DNA from: Roseovarius sp.
GTDB taxonomy: Bacteria > Pseudomonadota > Alphaproteobacteria > Rhodobacterales > Rhodobacteraceae
NCBI RefSeq assembly: GCF_030373445.1
Contig: NZ_JAUCYU010000003.1
Span: 124,001 to 188,000, forward strand
Length of the DNA stretch: 64,000 nucleotides
Reading direction: 5' to 3'
A model generated the notes under the pieces. The model saw only the letters and a list, made by a program, of their open reading frames with translations, had not been told where the DNA came from and did not search any database. This document shows, piece by piece, positions 27,086-37,446 of this stretch (positions are counted from its first letter, which is position 1; each line of letters starts with the position of its first letter). Both the position numbers and the translations under genes were made by a program.

Positions 27086-27129
27086 GGGACCGACGCGATA
27101 CCGACGTCATACCGACGTGATACCGACGT
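27086..27129. repeat. Four-unit 11-bp tandem repeat (consensus GATACCGACGT)
   Basis: Three near-identical 11-mers stand head to tail: GATACCGACGT (27097-27107), CATACCGACGT (27108-27118) and GATACCGACGT (27119-27129), preceded by a decayed unit at 27086-27096 (8 of 11 matches). The same repeat with four units and the same period occurs at 57437-57480. Eleven bases is about one helical turn, so a protein could bind each unit on one DNA face. It lies 305 bases before the Crp-like gene. Confidence 0.85.
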
Positions 27130-27433
27130 CGTGATCGGGCTCTCCCGGCAGCGCCCCGCGGGAACGAAACACCCCATCGCGCGTTATCCGCGCATGGAAC
27201 CTGCACAGACCTGGCTTTCCGGTCCCGACCGGCTTTTCCACGATGCGCTGTCCTGCGCAGCCCTCTTCGCGTGCCCCCGTTCGATGACCCGGCCCCCCTC
27301 CGACACGCCCCGAAGGCGGCTCGACGGTCCTGCCACGATCCGCGCGGACGCGACGGGCAGGGGAAGCAATGCCAACGGCCCTGCAGGCTCCGGTCCAGAG
27401 ACTTCGATGAACACAGCATAGGAGGTTTGGCCC

Positions 27434-28237
27434 GTGTCTCGCCTAGCCAGTGAGAATGGCCGCGATGTCCAGGACACCGCGGCCGACCCGAAAGAAACGA
27501 CCCCCCCTGCCCCCGTGCGCATCCCCGACAACTACCGGCGCGGGATGGTCGGGCAGCTCGATGCCGCGCTGTGGGAGCAGTTGCAGCACTGCTGCTCCGG
27601 CATCCGGACGATGGGCGCCCGCGAGACCCTGTCCGAGACCGGCGAGCAGCTCGACAGGAGTGCCCTGCTGCTGGAGGGGATCATGGCCCGCTACGTGCGC
27701 GGCCCGGCCAACGGATCGTCCTCGCGCGCGATGGTCTCGATCCAGGTGCCGGGCGATTTCATCGACCTGCACGGCCTGCCCATGAAGGCCCTCGACCACG
27801 ATGTCGGCAGCCTGACCGACGTGCGCATCGCGATGTTCCCGCACGAGTGCCTCGACCGCATCATCGCCGGCTCGCCCAAGGACGCGCGGGCGCTGTGGCG
27901 GCTGACCATGATCGACGCCTCCGTGCATCGCCACTGGCTGTTCCGCACGAGCCGGTTGCGGGCGTTGGCCTCGGTTGCCGATTTCATCTGCGAGATGGAC
28001 CTGCGCCTGCACCACGCCGACCAGTTGGTGGGCGAGCGGCTGCCGCTGCCGCTGCTGCAGTCCGACCTGGCCGAGATCACCGGCCTTTCGACGGTGCATG
28101 TCAGCCGGGTGATCCGCGACCTGCGGGAAAGCGGGCTGTGCACCGTGCGCGACGGGCATGCCGAGATCCATGACCGTGACCGCCTGCGGCAACTGGCCGG
28201 GTACGATCCGTCCTACCTCTACCTTCCTGCGGACTGA
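27434..28237 (+). CDS. Crp/Fnr-family transcriptional regulator
   Basis: A 267-residue regulator. The N-terminal two thirds form a cyclic-nucleotide-type beta-barrel without recognisable cAMP-binding residues or iron-sulfur cysteine set (only CC near residue 53). The C-terminal winged helix reads QSDLAEITGLSTVHVSRVIRDLRESGL near 215-240. GTG at 27434 follows AGGAGG by eight bases. Its end overlaps the end of the methyltransferase gene on the other strand by 19 bases. Related Rhizobiales and Rhodobacterales proteins often control surface, stress or motility genes; the adjacent glycosyltransferase operon is a possible target. Confidence 0.88.
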   Translation: MSRLASENGRDVQDTAADPKETTPPAPVRIPDNYRRGMVGQLDAALWEQLQHCCSGIRTMGARETLSETGEQLDRSALLLEGIMARYVRGPANGSSSRAMVSIQVPGDFIDLHGLPMKALDHDVGSLTDVRIAMFPHECLDRIIAGSPKDARALWRLTMIDASVHRHWLFRTSRLRALASVADFICEMDLRLHHADQLVGERLPLPLLQSDLAEITGLSTVHVSRVIRDLRESGLCTVRDGHAEIHDRDRLRQLAGYDPSYLYLPAD

Positions 28238-28806
28238 TCGAGACGCTCGAAACTCGCCGCGATCCAATGGTCATCGCGGTCGCGGCGAACCACGTGGCGG
28301 GGCCAGGCCGCTGACAGTTCTGCCAGCAGGCTGGCCTCCACCTCCCCCGCGGTAAGGGGGGTCTCCGTCTCGCCGAGATAGCCGGCAACGAGACAGGCGC
28401 CACCCGGTGCAAGGCTCCGCGCGGCAAGCGAAATGGTCTGCGCCAGCGCGTCGTCGGAGAGGTAGTAAAGCACCTCGGAAAAGACGATCAGGTTCCACGG
28501 GCCGCCGGGCCAGTCCTCCGGCACGGAAGCCTGCCGGAAGCGGGCATTCGGAACCCCCCGCGCCTGCGCCCGTTCGACCGCCGTCGGTGCGAAATCGAGC
28601 CCCAGCAGGCTGTCGCAGCGGGCCGCGATCAGGGCGCTCATCACCCCGATCGAACAGCCGATCTCCAGCGCGCGCCCGTAATGCGCGCGCGGCAGCAAGG
28701 CAAGGCAGCGGCGGTACTTCTCGGCCTCGTAGGCGCTGGTCTCGTAATCCCACGGGTCGGGCCGGGCCCGGTAAAGCTGTTCGAAGGAGGCGGCGTCGCG
28801 GGTCAT
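28219..28806 (-). CDS. NodS-like SAM-dependent methyltransferase
   Basis: A 195-residue class I methyltransferase. Seen: RPDPWDYETSAYEAEKY, the NodS-family entry motif, SAM motif I ALEIGCSIGVMSALIA, LLGLDFAPTAVERA (motif II) and IVFSEVLYYL (motif IV). NodS methylates the amino group of a deacetylated chitooligosaccharide; here the preceding gene is a PIG-L deacetylase, so N-deacetylation followed by N-methylation of an amino sugar is an appealing but unproven reading. ATG at 28806 overlaps the deacetylase stop. It is the last gene of the eight-gene operon. Confidence 0.85.
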   Translation of the reverse strand: MTRDAASFEQLYRARPDPWDYETSAYEAEKYRRCLALLPRAHYGRALEIGCSIGVMSALIAARCDSLLGLDFAPTAVERAQARGVPNARFRQASVPEDWPGGPWNLIVFSEVLYYLSDDALAQTISLAARSLAPGGACLVAGYLGETETPLTAGEVEASLLAELSAAWPRHVVRRDRDDHWIAASFERLDQSAGR

Positions 28807-29528
28807 GCGGGGATGAAGATCTCGTCGGTCGATACGAAATGCTCGGCAAGCTCGCGCGGCATGCGGAAACCGTCGGGCGTGTCGCGGATCAGGCCGGTCA
28901 TCTGCGAGGCATGGGCCGCGACCGCCCGCGCCTTGAGCTCCCGGTACGGCGCCGTTCGGAACTGCAGCATGCCCTCGCAGCCCGCCCCGATCACCGGCTC
29001 CTGCACCCGTCCCCAGACCGGGCACCCGAACACCCGCGGCCGCGCCGCGCCGGCCGCGCACCACAGCGCCAGCCGCCAGACCCGCTGGTGATCGGGATGC
29101 GGGTCGCCGGGCCAGGTGGTCCAGATCGCGCTGACCCCCGACAGGACCGGGCCCAGCCGTTCCGCCACCTCGGCGAAATCGTCATGGGTTTCCGGCGCCC
29201 ACAGGTCGGGATAGCCCAGCCAGATCGGCGTGGTGCGCCCCCCGGTCAGTATGGTGACGGCGGTAGTCACCTCGGCACGCCTCAGCGCGCTCAGGACGTC
29301 CGGCGGGTGACTGCGCGAACCCGGATGCGAGCGCGAGCCATCCGTGACCACCGCCACGTGAACCACGTGCCCGGCCTGCACCGCCGCGGCAATCGCCCCG
29401 CCCATGCCCAGCGACTCGTCGTCGGGATGCGGGGCAAGGACCAGCACGTCGCCGGGGCCGGTCAGCTCCGCCAGTTCGGCATATGGCGCGACCCGCGCCG
29501 ATGCCACGATGGGGGTAAAATGGCTCAT
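28803..29528 (-). CDS. PIG-L/LmbE-family deacetylase
   Basis: A 241-residue zinc hydrolase. The metal motif APHPDDESLG is near residue 32 and the third ligand lies in DPHPDHQ near 140. Family members remove the N-acetyl group from GlcNAc conjugates (GlcNAc-PI, GlcNAc-inositol, GlcNAc-malate) or from antibiotic intermediates. The gene overlaps its neighbours at both ends, linking it tightly to the NodS-like methyltransferase and the dehydrogenase-like protein. Substrate unknown, but an N-acetylated sugar made by the operon glycosyltransferases is likely. Confidence 0.9.
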   Translation of the reverse strand: MSHFTPIVASARVAPYAELAELTGPGDVLVLAPHPDDESLGMGGAIAAAVQAGHVVHVAVVTDGSRSHPGSRSHPPDVLSALRRAEVTTAVTILTGGRTTPIWLGYPDLWAPETHDDFAEVAERLGPVLSGVSAIWTTWPGDPHPDHQRVWRLALWCAAGAARPRVFGCPVWGRVQEPVIGAGCEGMLQFRTAPYRELKARAVAAHASQMTGLIRDTPDGFRMPRELAEHFVSTDEIFIPA

Positions 29529-30607
29529 CTTCCGCTCCAGGACTCGCCGATGGGGTCATCGGCCTTGCAAAGGGTGTCGCCGACCATCCGCAGCTTGCCG
29601 TCGAGATCGGCCTGCCGGAGGAAGAACCCGAGGTCGCGGCGGATCATCTCGGCCCGGTGTCCCCGGGCGAAGGAGCGGGTGCCGAGCGCCCGGTCGGCCA
29701 GCGCGATCCCCTCGAGGCAGGCTGTCTCTACCTCCTCCCGCGCGGCGAGGGACAGCGCCACCGCCATCCCGCCCGCGCCGGGCGCCTCGACTTGCCGGGC
29801 AGCGTCTTCCACGAGAAGCCGCGCCCGGTGCGCCAGCGCGGCGATCCGCGCCAGCCGGTGAAGCTGCGCCTCGCTTGCGTCGCCGGACGCACAGACCGCC
29901 TGTCGCACCTCCTCGGCCAGCGCCTCCAGCCCGCCCGTCTGAACCGCCGCATAGCGCCAGACACCGCCCTGGAAATAGGGCTCTCGCAGGTAATCACCCG
30001 CCGCGCCAAGTGCCTCGACGGTCATCCCGTCGAAATCGTATCGCCCCGACTTGGTCGCCCGCATCCCGCTCGTGTCCCACGCCCCGGCATCGGCCCGCGC
30101 GGCCTCGGTGACATCCGCCACGGCCAGCCTGACGCCCTCGGCCTGCCCCGCCGTGACCACCGCGCGCCCCACGGTGCCAAGGCCGGAGGCGAACCGCTTG
30201 CCCCCGCTCAGCCGAAGCCGCCCGCCTGTCTCCTCCTCGACCATCACCGGCGGGTCATCGTCGGCGCCCCAGACGCCGAGAACCATGCCCTGCCGCGCCT
30301 CGAGGGAACAGCGGTAGACCTGCGCCTGCGTGCCATAGAGCAGGATAAGCTTCATCGCGTTCATATGCCCCTCGGCCAGCCGCCCGACCGACAGGCTGGC
30401 CCGCCCGATGCGGCGCAGGATCGTGGCGTGGTGCAGCGGGTCACCGCCCCGGCTCAGCACCCCCAGCAGCCCGCATTGCGCCAGCCGGTACATGTCGCCC
30501 GCCAGGCTCCGCCTGTCCTGGTCCGCCGGCACGGCCAGCGCCGCGATGCTCGTCAGGGCGTCCTCTTCGCTCGGGGCGTCCGCCCGGGTCACCTTGTGCA
30601 CGGTCAT
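29525..30607 (-). CDS. Acyl-CoA-dehydrogenase-like protein of unknown reaction
   Basis: A 360-residue protein with the general acyl-CoA dehydrogenase layout: helical N-terminus, a beta domain with GGRLRLSGGKRFASGLG near residue 130, and a C-terminal helical domain. It lacks the QIHGGxGY motif and the catalytic YEGT Glu seen in the other dehydrogenases of this window, ending instead DGKLRMVGDTLCKADDP. It may use another base, act as a flavin monooxygenase of the same fold, or be non-catalytic. It overlaps the PIG-L and glycosyltransferase genes (ATGA at each end), so it belongs to the glycan operon and not to fatty-acid breakdown. Confidence 0.8.
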   Translation of the reverse strand: MTVHKVTRADAPSEEDALTSIAALAVPADQDRRSLAGDMYRLAQCGLLGVLSRGGDPLHHATILRRIGRASLSVGRLAEGHMNAMKLILLYGTQAQVYRCSLEARQGMVLGVWGADDDPPVMVEEETGGRLRLSGGKRFASGLGTVGRAVVTAGQAEGVRLAVADVTEAARADAGAWDTSGMRATKSGRYDFDGMTVEALGAAGDYLREPYFQGGVWRYAAVQTGGLEALAEEVRQAVCASGDASEAQLHRLARIAALAHRARLLVEDAARQVEAPGAGGMAVALSLAAREEVETACLEGIALADRALGTRSFARGHRAEMIRRDLGFFLRQADLDGKLRMVGDTLCKADDPIGESWSGR

Positions 30608-31631
30608 GCCGTTTCCCTTTCTACCGGTCCCGACAGGCGGGACAGTTCCCGCGCCAGCAGCGGCGTCTCGCGCGCCACATCCGACAGCCGCATCCGGACC
30701 CGTTCGAGCCCGGCAAGCCGGGCCTCGATCCCGGCGAGGAGACCGGCGGCCTTCCTGCCCCGGGACAGCACCTCGCGCCGCGCCCGGTGCAGGCTGGCCC
30801 GCAGCACGGTCTCGGCGGCAGGCTCCAGCGCCTCGTCGACCAGCGGGTCGGCCCCGGTGATCCGCCCGGCCAGCGCCTCGGCCATGCCGCCCGGCGCCCG
30901 CCCCTGCAGCCGGCAGGAGGTGCTGACCCGCGCCCGCGCGCTGTGCCGCACTCGCCAGCCGCTTGCCTCGGCGGCGGCCGCGAATACCCGGTCCTCCGAC
31001 CCGGCCAGCGCCGGGAACCCACCCACGTCGCGGTAAAGCGGCATGTGGAAGGCAAGGCTCGCGCCCGCCGCGTTCATGTGGCTGGGATCGGGGTCATGCG
31101 GCACCGGGTCGATCAGCCGCCGGACCGCGAGTGTCAGCGCCACGTATTCGCCCTCCACCGCCCCCAGCCGCGCGATGGCGGGCGGCAGCCGGGCGAACTC
31201 CCCCGGGTCGGCGATGACGGTGCCACAGACAAGGTCGGCCCCGCGAAGCTCGTCGAGATTGGCATCGACCCAGTCGGGGAAGACGGTGCTGTCGGCATCG
31301 GTCGTCATCACCGCCGCGCCCGGCACCAGCCGCCCGGCACAGGCGCGGACGGCAAGATGCCGCACCTCGCCCACCCCGCCCGCCGGGGTGACGGGCAGAT
31401 CGAGCAGCAGGCCGGGCGCGCCGGTGCGCTCGAACCACTCCCTGGCATCGGCCAGCGTCCGGTCCTGCGACCCGTTGACCGCAACGACGATCCCGCCACG
31501 CCCGCGAAGGGCGTGACGGGCGGCGTCGAGGCAGGCCAGGATGCGCTCGGCCTCGTTCCGGGCGGGGATTGTGACGGCCACGGGCCATGGCCCCGGCGGC
31601 CCGAACTCTTGCCGACGATGAAGCGGCGGGC

Positions 31632-31635
<4 letters not shown>
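30604..31635 (-). CDS. Glycosyltransferase family 2
   Basis: A 343-residue GT-A enzyme: [17 protein letters not shown] near the N-terminus, [11 protein letters not shown], and the metal/sugar-nucleotide motif [13 protein letters not shown]. No strong membrane segments, so probably cytoplasmic or membrane-associated. It would transfer a sugar from a nucleotide donor. The ATG at 31635 overlaps the catalase stop; the frame extends 15 bases further but the overlap start fits the pattern of the operon. The long Arg-rich C-terminal part ([18 protein letters not shown]) is less typical. Confidence 0.86.
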
Positions 31636-33693
<2,058 letters not shown>

Positions 33694-33701
<8 letters not shown>

Positions 33702-34755
33702 GGCGTACCTTCCTCTGGTTGTCTGTGCGTGTCAGGAATTCGGGATCGGGACGCGTTGCGGGCTGAAGCCGCGCGGCCCATTGCCCGGCGATGCGGGACA
33801 TTCGGAAACCGGGTTGCGCCCGGGCCAGCAGCCCCTGGCCGATCGCGGCCCGCCATTCCCCGATACGTGCGGCGATGGCCGCGGGGTCGGTGGTGTCGAT
33901 GCACTGGCCGGGGTCCGAGGCGACCTCGTCATTGGCCCCCAGCCCCCGGTGCAGCAGCGCCGGGCAGCCCACGGCATTGGCCTCGGCGATCACCAGGCCG
34001 AAGGTCTCGGCGAACTGGTCCTGCGGGTAGAACAGGCAGAGCGCCCGGCGCATCCACCCGATCAGCCGCGGCTGGTCCAGCCGCCCCAGCGGGATCACCC
34101 CGTCGGGCACCGGCCCGGTGGGCCAGGCCAGGTAGCCGGGGTCGGCCACGGCGAGGCGGAGCGTGGGAAATTGCGCCCGGAGCACCTCGAACCGCCGGAA
34201 CACCTGCCCCAGCCCCTTGTGGGGCGAGGAGGCGAACAGCAACAGGTCCGGGTTCCGCGGCGTCTCGTCCGGCGCCAGGTCGTCGGCAATGGGGTTGTGA
34301 ATGTACCCGATCCGTGGCGCATCGGGGCCCAGGAAGGCCCGCAACCACGCCGCATGCGCTTCCGACACGCAGATCACCTCGACCCCGGCCGCCTTCAGCC
34401 GCGGCGCAAGGCCCCGGTTGTGCCGCCCCGGGAAGACATGCTGCCAGACGATGACGCGCGCCCCCGGGTTGAGCCGCGCCAGCTTCGGCGCGACCTTCCA
34501 CGAGTTCACCACCACGATCATGCCGGGCGCCTCGGGCAAGGGCCGGTCCAGGTCCAGCGGGGCATACCGCACCCGCCCGGACAAGCCGTCGCCCTGCCGC
34601 GCCGCCTGCCGAACGGTCACGCGCAGCCGCGCCGCAAGGCTCTCGGCGATCTTTACCAGCGTGGCCTCGGTTCCGCCGAGCCCTGCCAGCTCGCCCGGCG
34701 CGCCGCCATAGGCCCTTGGCGCCAGCGGATCGACGAAGGTGATCCCGCTGCTCAT
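33694..34755 (-). CDS. Glycosyltransferase, GT4/GT-B fold
   Basis: A 353-residue GT-B protein. Seen: an N-terminal [15 protein letters not shown] segment, [14 protein letters not shown], and the nucleotide-sugar-binding half with [20 protein letters not shown] and [26 protein letters not shown], the GT4 E(x7)E region. It probably transfers a hexose or amino sugar. ATG at 34755 overlaps the upstream gene stop, and its own stop lies inside the catalase start (8-base overlap). Confidence 0.86.
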
Positions 34756-35663
34756 GCCACCCGCTCCGGTCGCATCGCAAGCTGCGCCAGCGCGGCGCGA
34801 TCCACCAGCGCGGGGTTGGTGCAGGACCGGATGCGCACCATCGACAGGTCCATCGGCACCGCCTCGACCTCGCGCGTGGCGAACCAGCGCGCCACCGCGT
34901 CCCACACCCGCTTGCGGTCGGCGATGCGGCGCGGGCTGTCGTAATCCGTCTCGCCCTGCATGGTCAGCCCGTCCGGCGACTCGATCTTGGTGAGCAGGAT
35001 CTCCGGGATCACCCAGAGGACCTCGCCCGCCATGATCAGCCGGTTGCGGAACTCGCGGTCCTCCTCGATACAATCGGAAAACCCGCCCAGCCGATCGAAG
35101 ACCGACCGGTGAAACAGGCCCGAATTGACATGCGTCCAGTCCCCCGGCACCCCGGCGGCCATCTGCAGGTTGGGAAAGAAATCGTCGACAAGGCTGAGCG
35201 TGCGGCGGATCTCCACCCGCTCGCCGTCGGGCAGGATCAGTTCGTGATGCGTCAGCACCGCGCCCACCTGGATCGGCGTCTCCGGCTCGCGGCCCGACAG
35301 GCGCCAGTTCAGGCAGGGATGCGCGCCGATGGTCTCGTTGCCGATCACCCGCGCCTGCCGCATGACCTTGTCGCGATGCGGCACGTCGTCGGAATCGTGG
35401 AAGGTGATGGCCTCCGCGTCCGACAGGGCAATGCCCACGTTCTTGGCCTGCGCCGTGCCGACGTTGGCGGCCAGCCTGACGCCGCTGAACCGCGGATGAG
35501 CGGCGTAGCGGGCGATGACATCGCCGGTCTCGTCGGTCGAGCCGTCATCGACCACCAGCACGGTCGTCTCCGGGTGCGACTGCCCCAGCGCGGCCTCGAT
35601 CGCCTGCGGCAGCACCCGTGCGCGGTTGTAGGTCGGAATGACGATGGTCACGCTGGGGGTCAT
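34752..35663 (-). CDS. Glycosyltransferase family 2
   Basis: A 303-residue GT-A enzyme beginning MTPSVTIVIPTYNRARVLPQA. The donor-binding VVDDGSTDET and the metal motif FHDSDDVPHRDK are intact, and EEDREFRNRLIMAG supplies the acidic base region. AGGAGA eight bases before ATG 35663 fixes the start. It sits between the membrane glycosyltransferase and the GT4 gene and likely adds one sugar to the same product. Confidence 0.9.
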   Translation of the reverse strand: MTPSVTIVIPTYNRARVLPQAIEAALGQSHPETTVLVVDDGSTDETGDVIARYAAHPRFSGVRLAANVGTAQAKNVGIALSDAEAITFHDSDDVPHRDKVMRQARVIGNETIGAHPCLNWRLSGREPETPIQVGAVLTHHELILPDGERVEIRRTLSLVDDFFPNLQMAAGVPGDWTHVNSGLFHRSVFDRLGGFSDCIEEDREFRNRLIMAGEVLWVIPEILLTKIESPDGLTMQGETDYDSPRRIADRKRVWDAVARWFATREVEAVPMDLSMVRIRSCTNPALVDRAALAQLAMRPERVA

Positions 35664-35673
35664 CTGGAATCTC

Positions 35674-37125
35674 CTATGCAATGCCAAGTAAGCGGCGGTA
35701 TTCGGACAGGCGCAGGCCCGTGCCCAGCGCCAGCGGATAAGGCATGATCAGCAGGACCAGCCCGACCACCCCACCCGGGGAAAGCTGCGGCGCGACCAGC
35801 AGGCCAACCGCCCCGAACGCCGCCAAAAGGGGAAGAACCGGGCCGACCTCGTCACAGGCCTCAGACGCGTCCTTCGCCGTCCGGCGGAACCCGCCGGACC
35901 GGTTGAGCAACGCATCCACCGTGCCGATGGCCGAGGGCAGGATCATCGTGACACGCGAGGCCAGCGCCCCCAGCACCGTCGCCACATCCGACTGCCCGCG
36001 CACCGCGGCCACCAGCACCAGCGGCAGGCAGACCGACAGGTAGACCATGGCCAGCCCCAGCCCCGACAGCGTGGTCAGCCAGAGCGCGGCCCCGGGCGCG
36101 CCGCCCGCAAGCATCGCCAGGACCCCGCCGATCAGCCCCGCCGCCAGCGGCAGCGCCAGGTTGTTCCACGCGGTCAGCTGCGAGAAGACCTGCACCGCCG
36201 TGCGCAGCGACAGCCCGCTGAATCCGCAGCGGATCGTGTCGAGGTTCCCCGCCGCCCAGCGGTAGCGCTGCTGCGACAGCCCGGCCAGGTCGAGCGGCAG
36301 GATGCCCCGGCCCACCGGCCGGTCGACGAACCGCCCGCGGAACCCCAGCCGCCGAAGCCGCAGGCCAAGCTCCGCATCCTCGGTGATGGTCCGGCCGCTC
36401 CAGCCGCCGGCCTGCTCCAGCGCGCGCCGCCCGATGACGCTCAGCGTCCCGGTCAGAAGCATCGCGCCGGCCACCTCGGCCTTGCGGGCGTGGCGCAGGA
36501 AGTAATCCGCAAGCTCCAGCGACAACCCGGCCACCGGCCCGGCATCGTTGCGATAGGCCTGCGGGAACTGCAGGAAGTCCTCCCCGCCCGAGCGCAACTC
36601 GCGCGCCGCGATGGCCAGGAAATCGGGCTCGACCACGTAATCGGCATCCACCACGATCACGTGGCTCGCCGCGCGGTGGGTGCGGCCGAGCGCGATGTTG
36701 AGCGCGCCTGCCTTGGCGCCCTCGACGCCTTCTTCGTGGTAGAACCGGAAGGCCGGGCCGAGCTTGGCACACAACGCCTCGACCGGCCGCCAGAGGGCCG
36801 GGTCGACGGTGTTGTTGTCGAGCACGATGACCTCGTAGTCCGGCGCGCCCACCTGGGCCGCCAGCGCCTGCAAGGTCCGGCCGACCACCGCCGGCGGCTC
36901 CTCGTGAATGGCGAGGTGCACGGAGAACCTGATCGGCGCCTGCCCCGCATGGCCCGGGATGACCGGGCCACCGTCGCGCCGGCTGAAGGCGGCGGCAAGG
37001 TTCAACGTGCCGAGAATACCCTGTGCCACCAGAGCCACGGCCACCGGGACAAGGGCCACGGAAGGCATGACAATGCCGAGCAGGATCAGCGAGAGGAATA
37101 CACCTCTCCCGTCGAATTTGTGCAT
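35674..37125 (-). CDS. Membrane glycosyltransferase family 2 (processive-type, QxxRW motif)
   Basis: A 483-residue membrane enzyme. An N-terminal hydrophobic pair (residues 9-40) precedes the GT-A domain with DNNTVDPALW, VIVVDADYVVEPDFL (DxD), TEDAELGLRLR (TED) and QQRYRWAAGN (QxxRW), followed by several C-terminal membrane segments. This is the layout of cellulose/hyaluronan/mannan-synthase-like polymerases. It is the first gene of the operon. ATG 37125 follows CGGAGAC; the frame is open to 37230 but that extension adds non-hydrophobic residues and has no better site. The polymer made is unknown. Confidence 0.9.
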   Translation of the reverse strand: MHKFDGRGVFLSLILLGIVMPSVALVPVAVALVAQGILGTLNLAAAFSRRDGGPVIPGHAGQAPIRFSVHLAIHEEPPAVVGRTLQALAAQVGAPDYEVIVLDNNTVDPALWRPVEALCAKLGPAFRFYHEEGVEGAKAGALNIALGRTHRAASHVIVVDADYVVEPDFLAIAARELRSGGEDFLQFPQAYRNDAGPVAGLSLELADYFLRHARKAEVAGAMLLTGTLSVIGRRALEQAGGWSGRTITEDAELGLRLRRLGFRGRFVDRPVGRGILPLDLAGLSQQRYRWAAGNLDTIRCGFSGLSLRTAVQVFSQLTAWNNLALPLAAGLIGGVLAMLAGGAPGAALWLTTLSGLGLAMVYLSVCLPLVLVAAVRGQSDVATVLGALASRVTMILPSAIGTVDALLNRSGGFRRTAKDASEACDEVGPVLPLLAAFGAVGLLVAPQLSPGGVVGLVLLIMPYPLALGTGLRLSEYRRLLGIA

Positions 37126-37446
37126 GTCCGGGTCTCCGATAATGCCGGCGGTCCTCTGACTGCCGTGCAAAAGGAGAACCGCCTCCGGGTCGGAAACGTT
37201 CCGGCAACATTTGTTATGCCGGTCCTGCACTTGCCCCCGCGGGAAGTCACGCCAAGGCTCCGGGCGGAATCGTGCGTTTTCAGGGTGTTGGGCATAAGCG
37301 TTTCAGCCGGGAACGGGCAATCCCCCTGCCGGTCCCTGCCCCGGTTGCAGCGTCGGAACCCCGGCACGCGGCCGGAAACCGGGAACCGGCATCAATCCGC
37401 CGCGCCGGGAACCGCGCGCGACCTGCCGGTCTCGTGCGCCAGGCGA
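37126..37446. other. 321-base intergenic region upstream of the glycan operon
   Basis: It separates the amidase stop (37447) from the first glycosyltransferase start. Two symmetric elements are visible: CGGAA-ACG-TTCCG (37191-37203) and directly after it CCGGCA-N10-TGCCGG (37201-37222), both plausible operators about 70 to 100 bases before the ATG at 37125. The far part is GC-rich and shows no gene or clear U-tailed terminator. Confidence 0.5.

Larger units (their letters stand above)
26734..27433. other. 700-base divergent intergenic region without a convincing gene
   Basis: This lies between the minus-strand TorT-like gene and the plus-strand Crp-like gene. The left 140 bases are A/T-rich and hold the paired repeats at 26760-26805. 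The rest is GC-rich, has open frames on both strands with arginine-rich, low-plausibility translations and no ribosome site of note, and contains the 11-bp tandem repeat at 27086-27129. I see no supported coding sequence here; a small RNA cannot be excluded. Confidence 0.7.

Noticed and set aside
27086..27129. CRISPR array
   Set aside because: Units are 11 bp and contiguous with no spacers, and no cas gene is present.
26858..27421. A 187-codon plus-strand open frame in the intergenic region before the Crp-like gene
   Set aside because: No ribosome site, no domain, basic low-complexity composition, and it runs through the 11-bp repeats.
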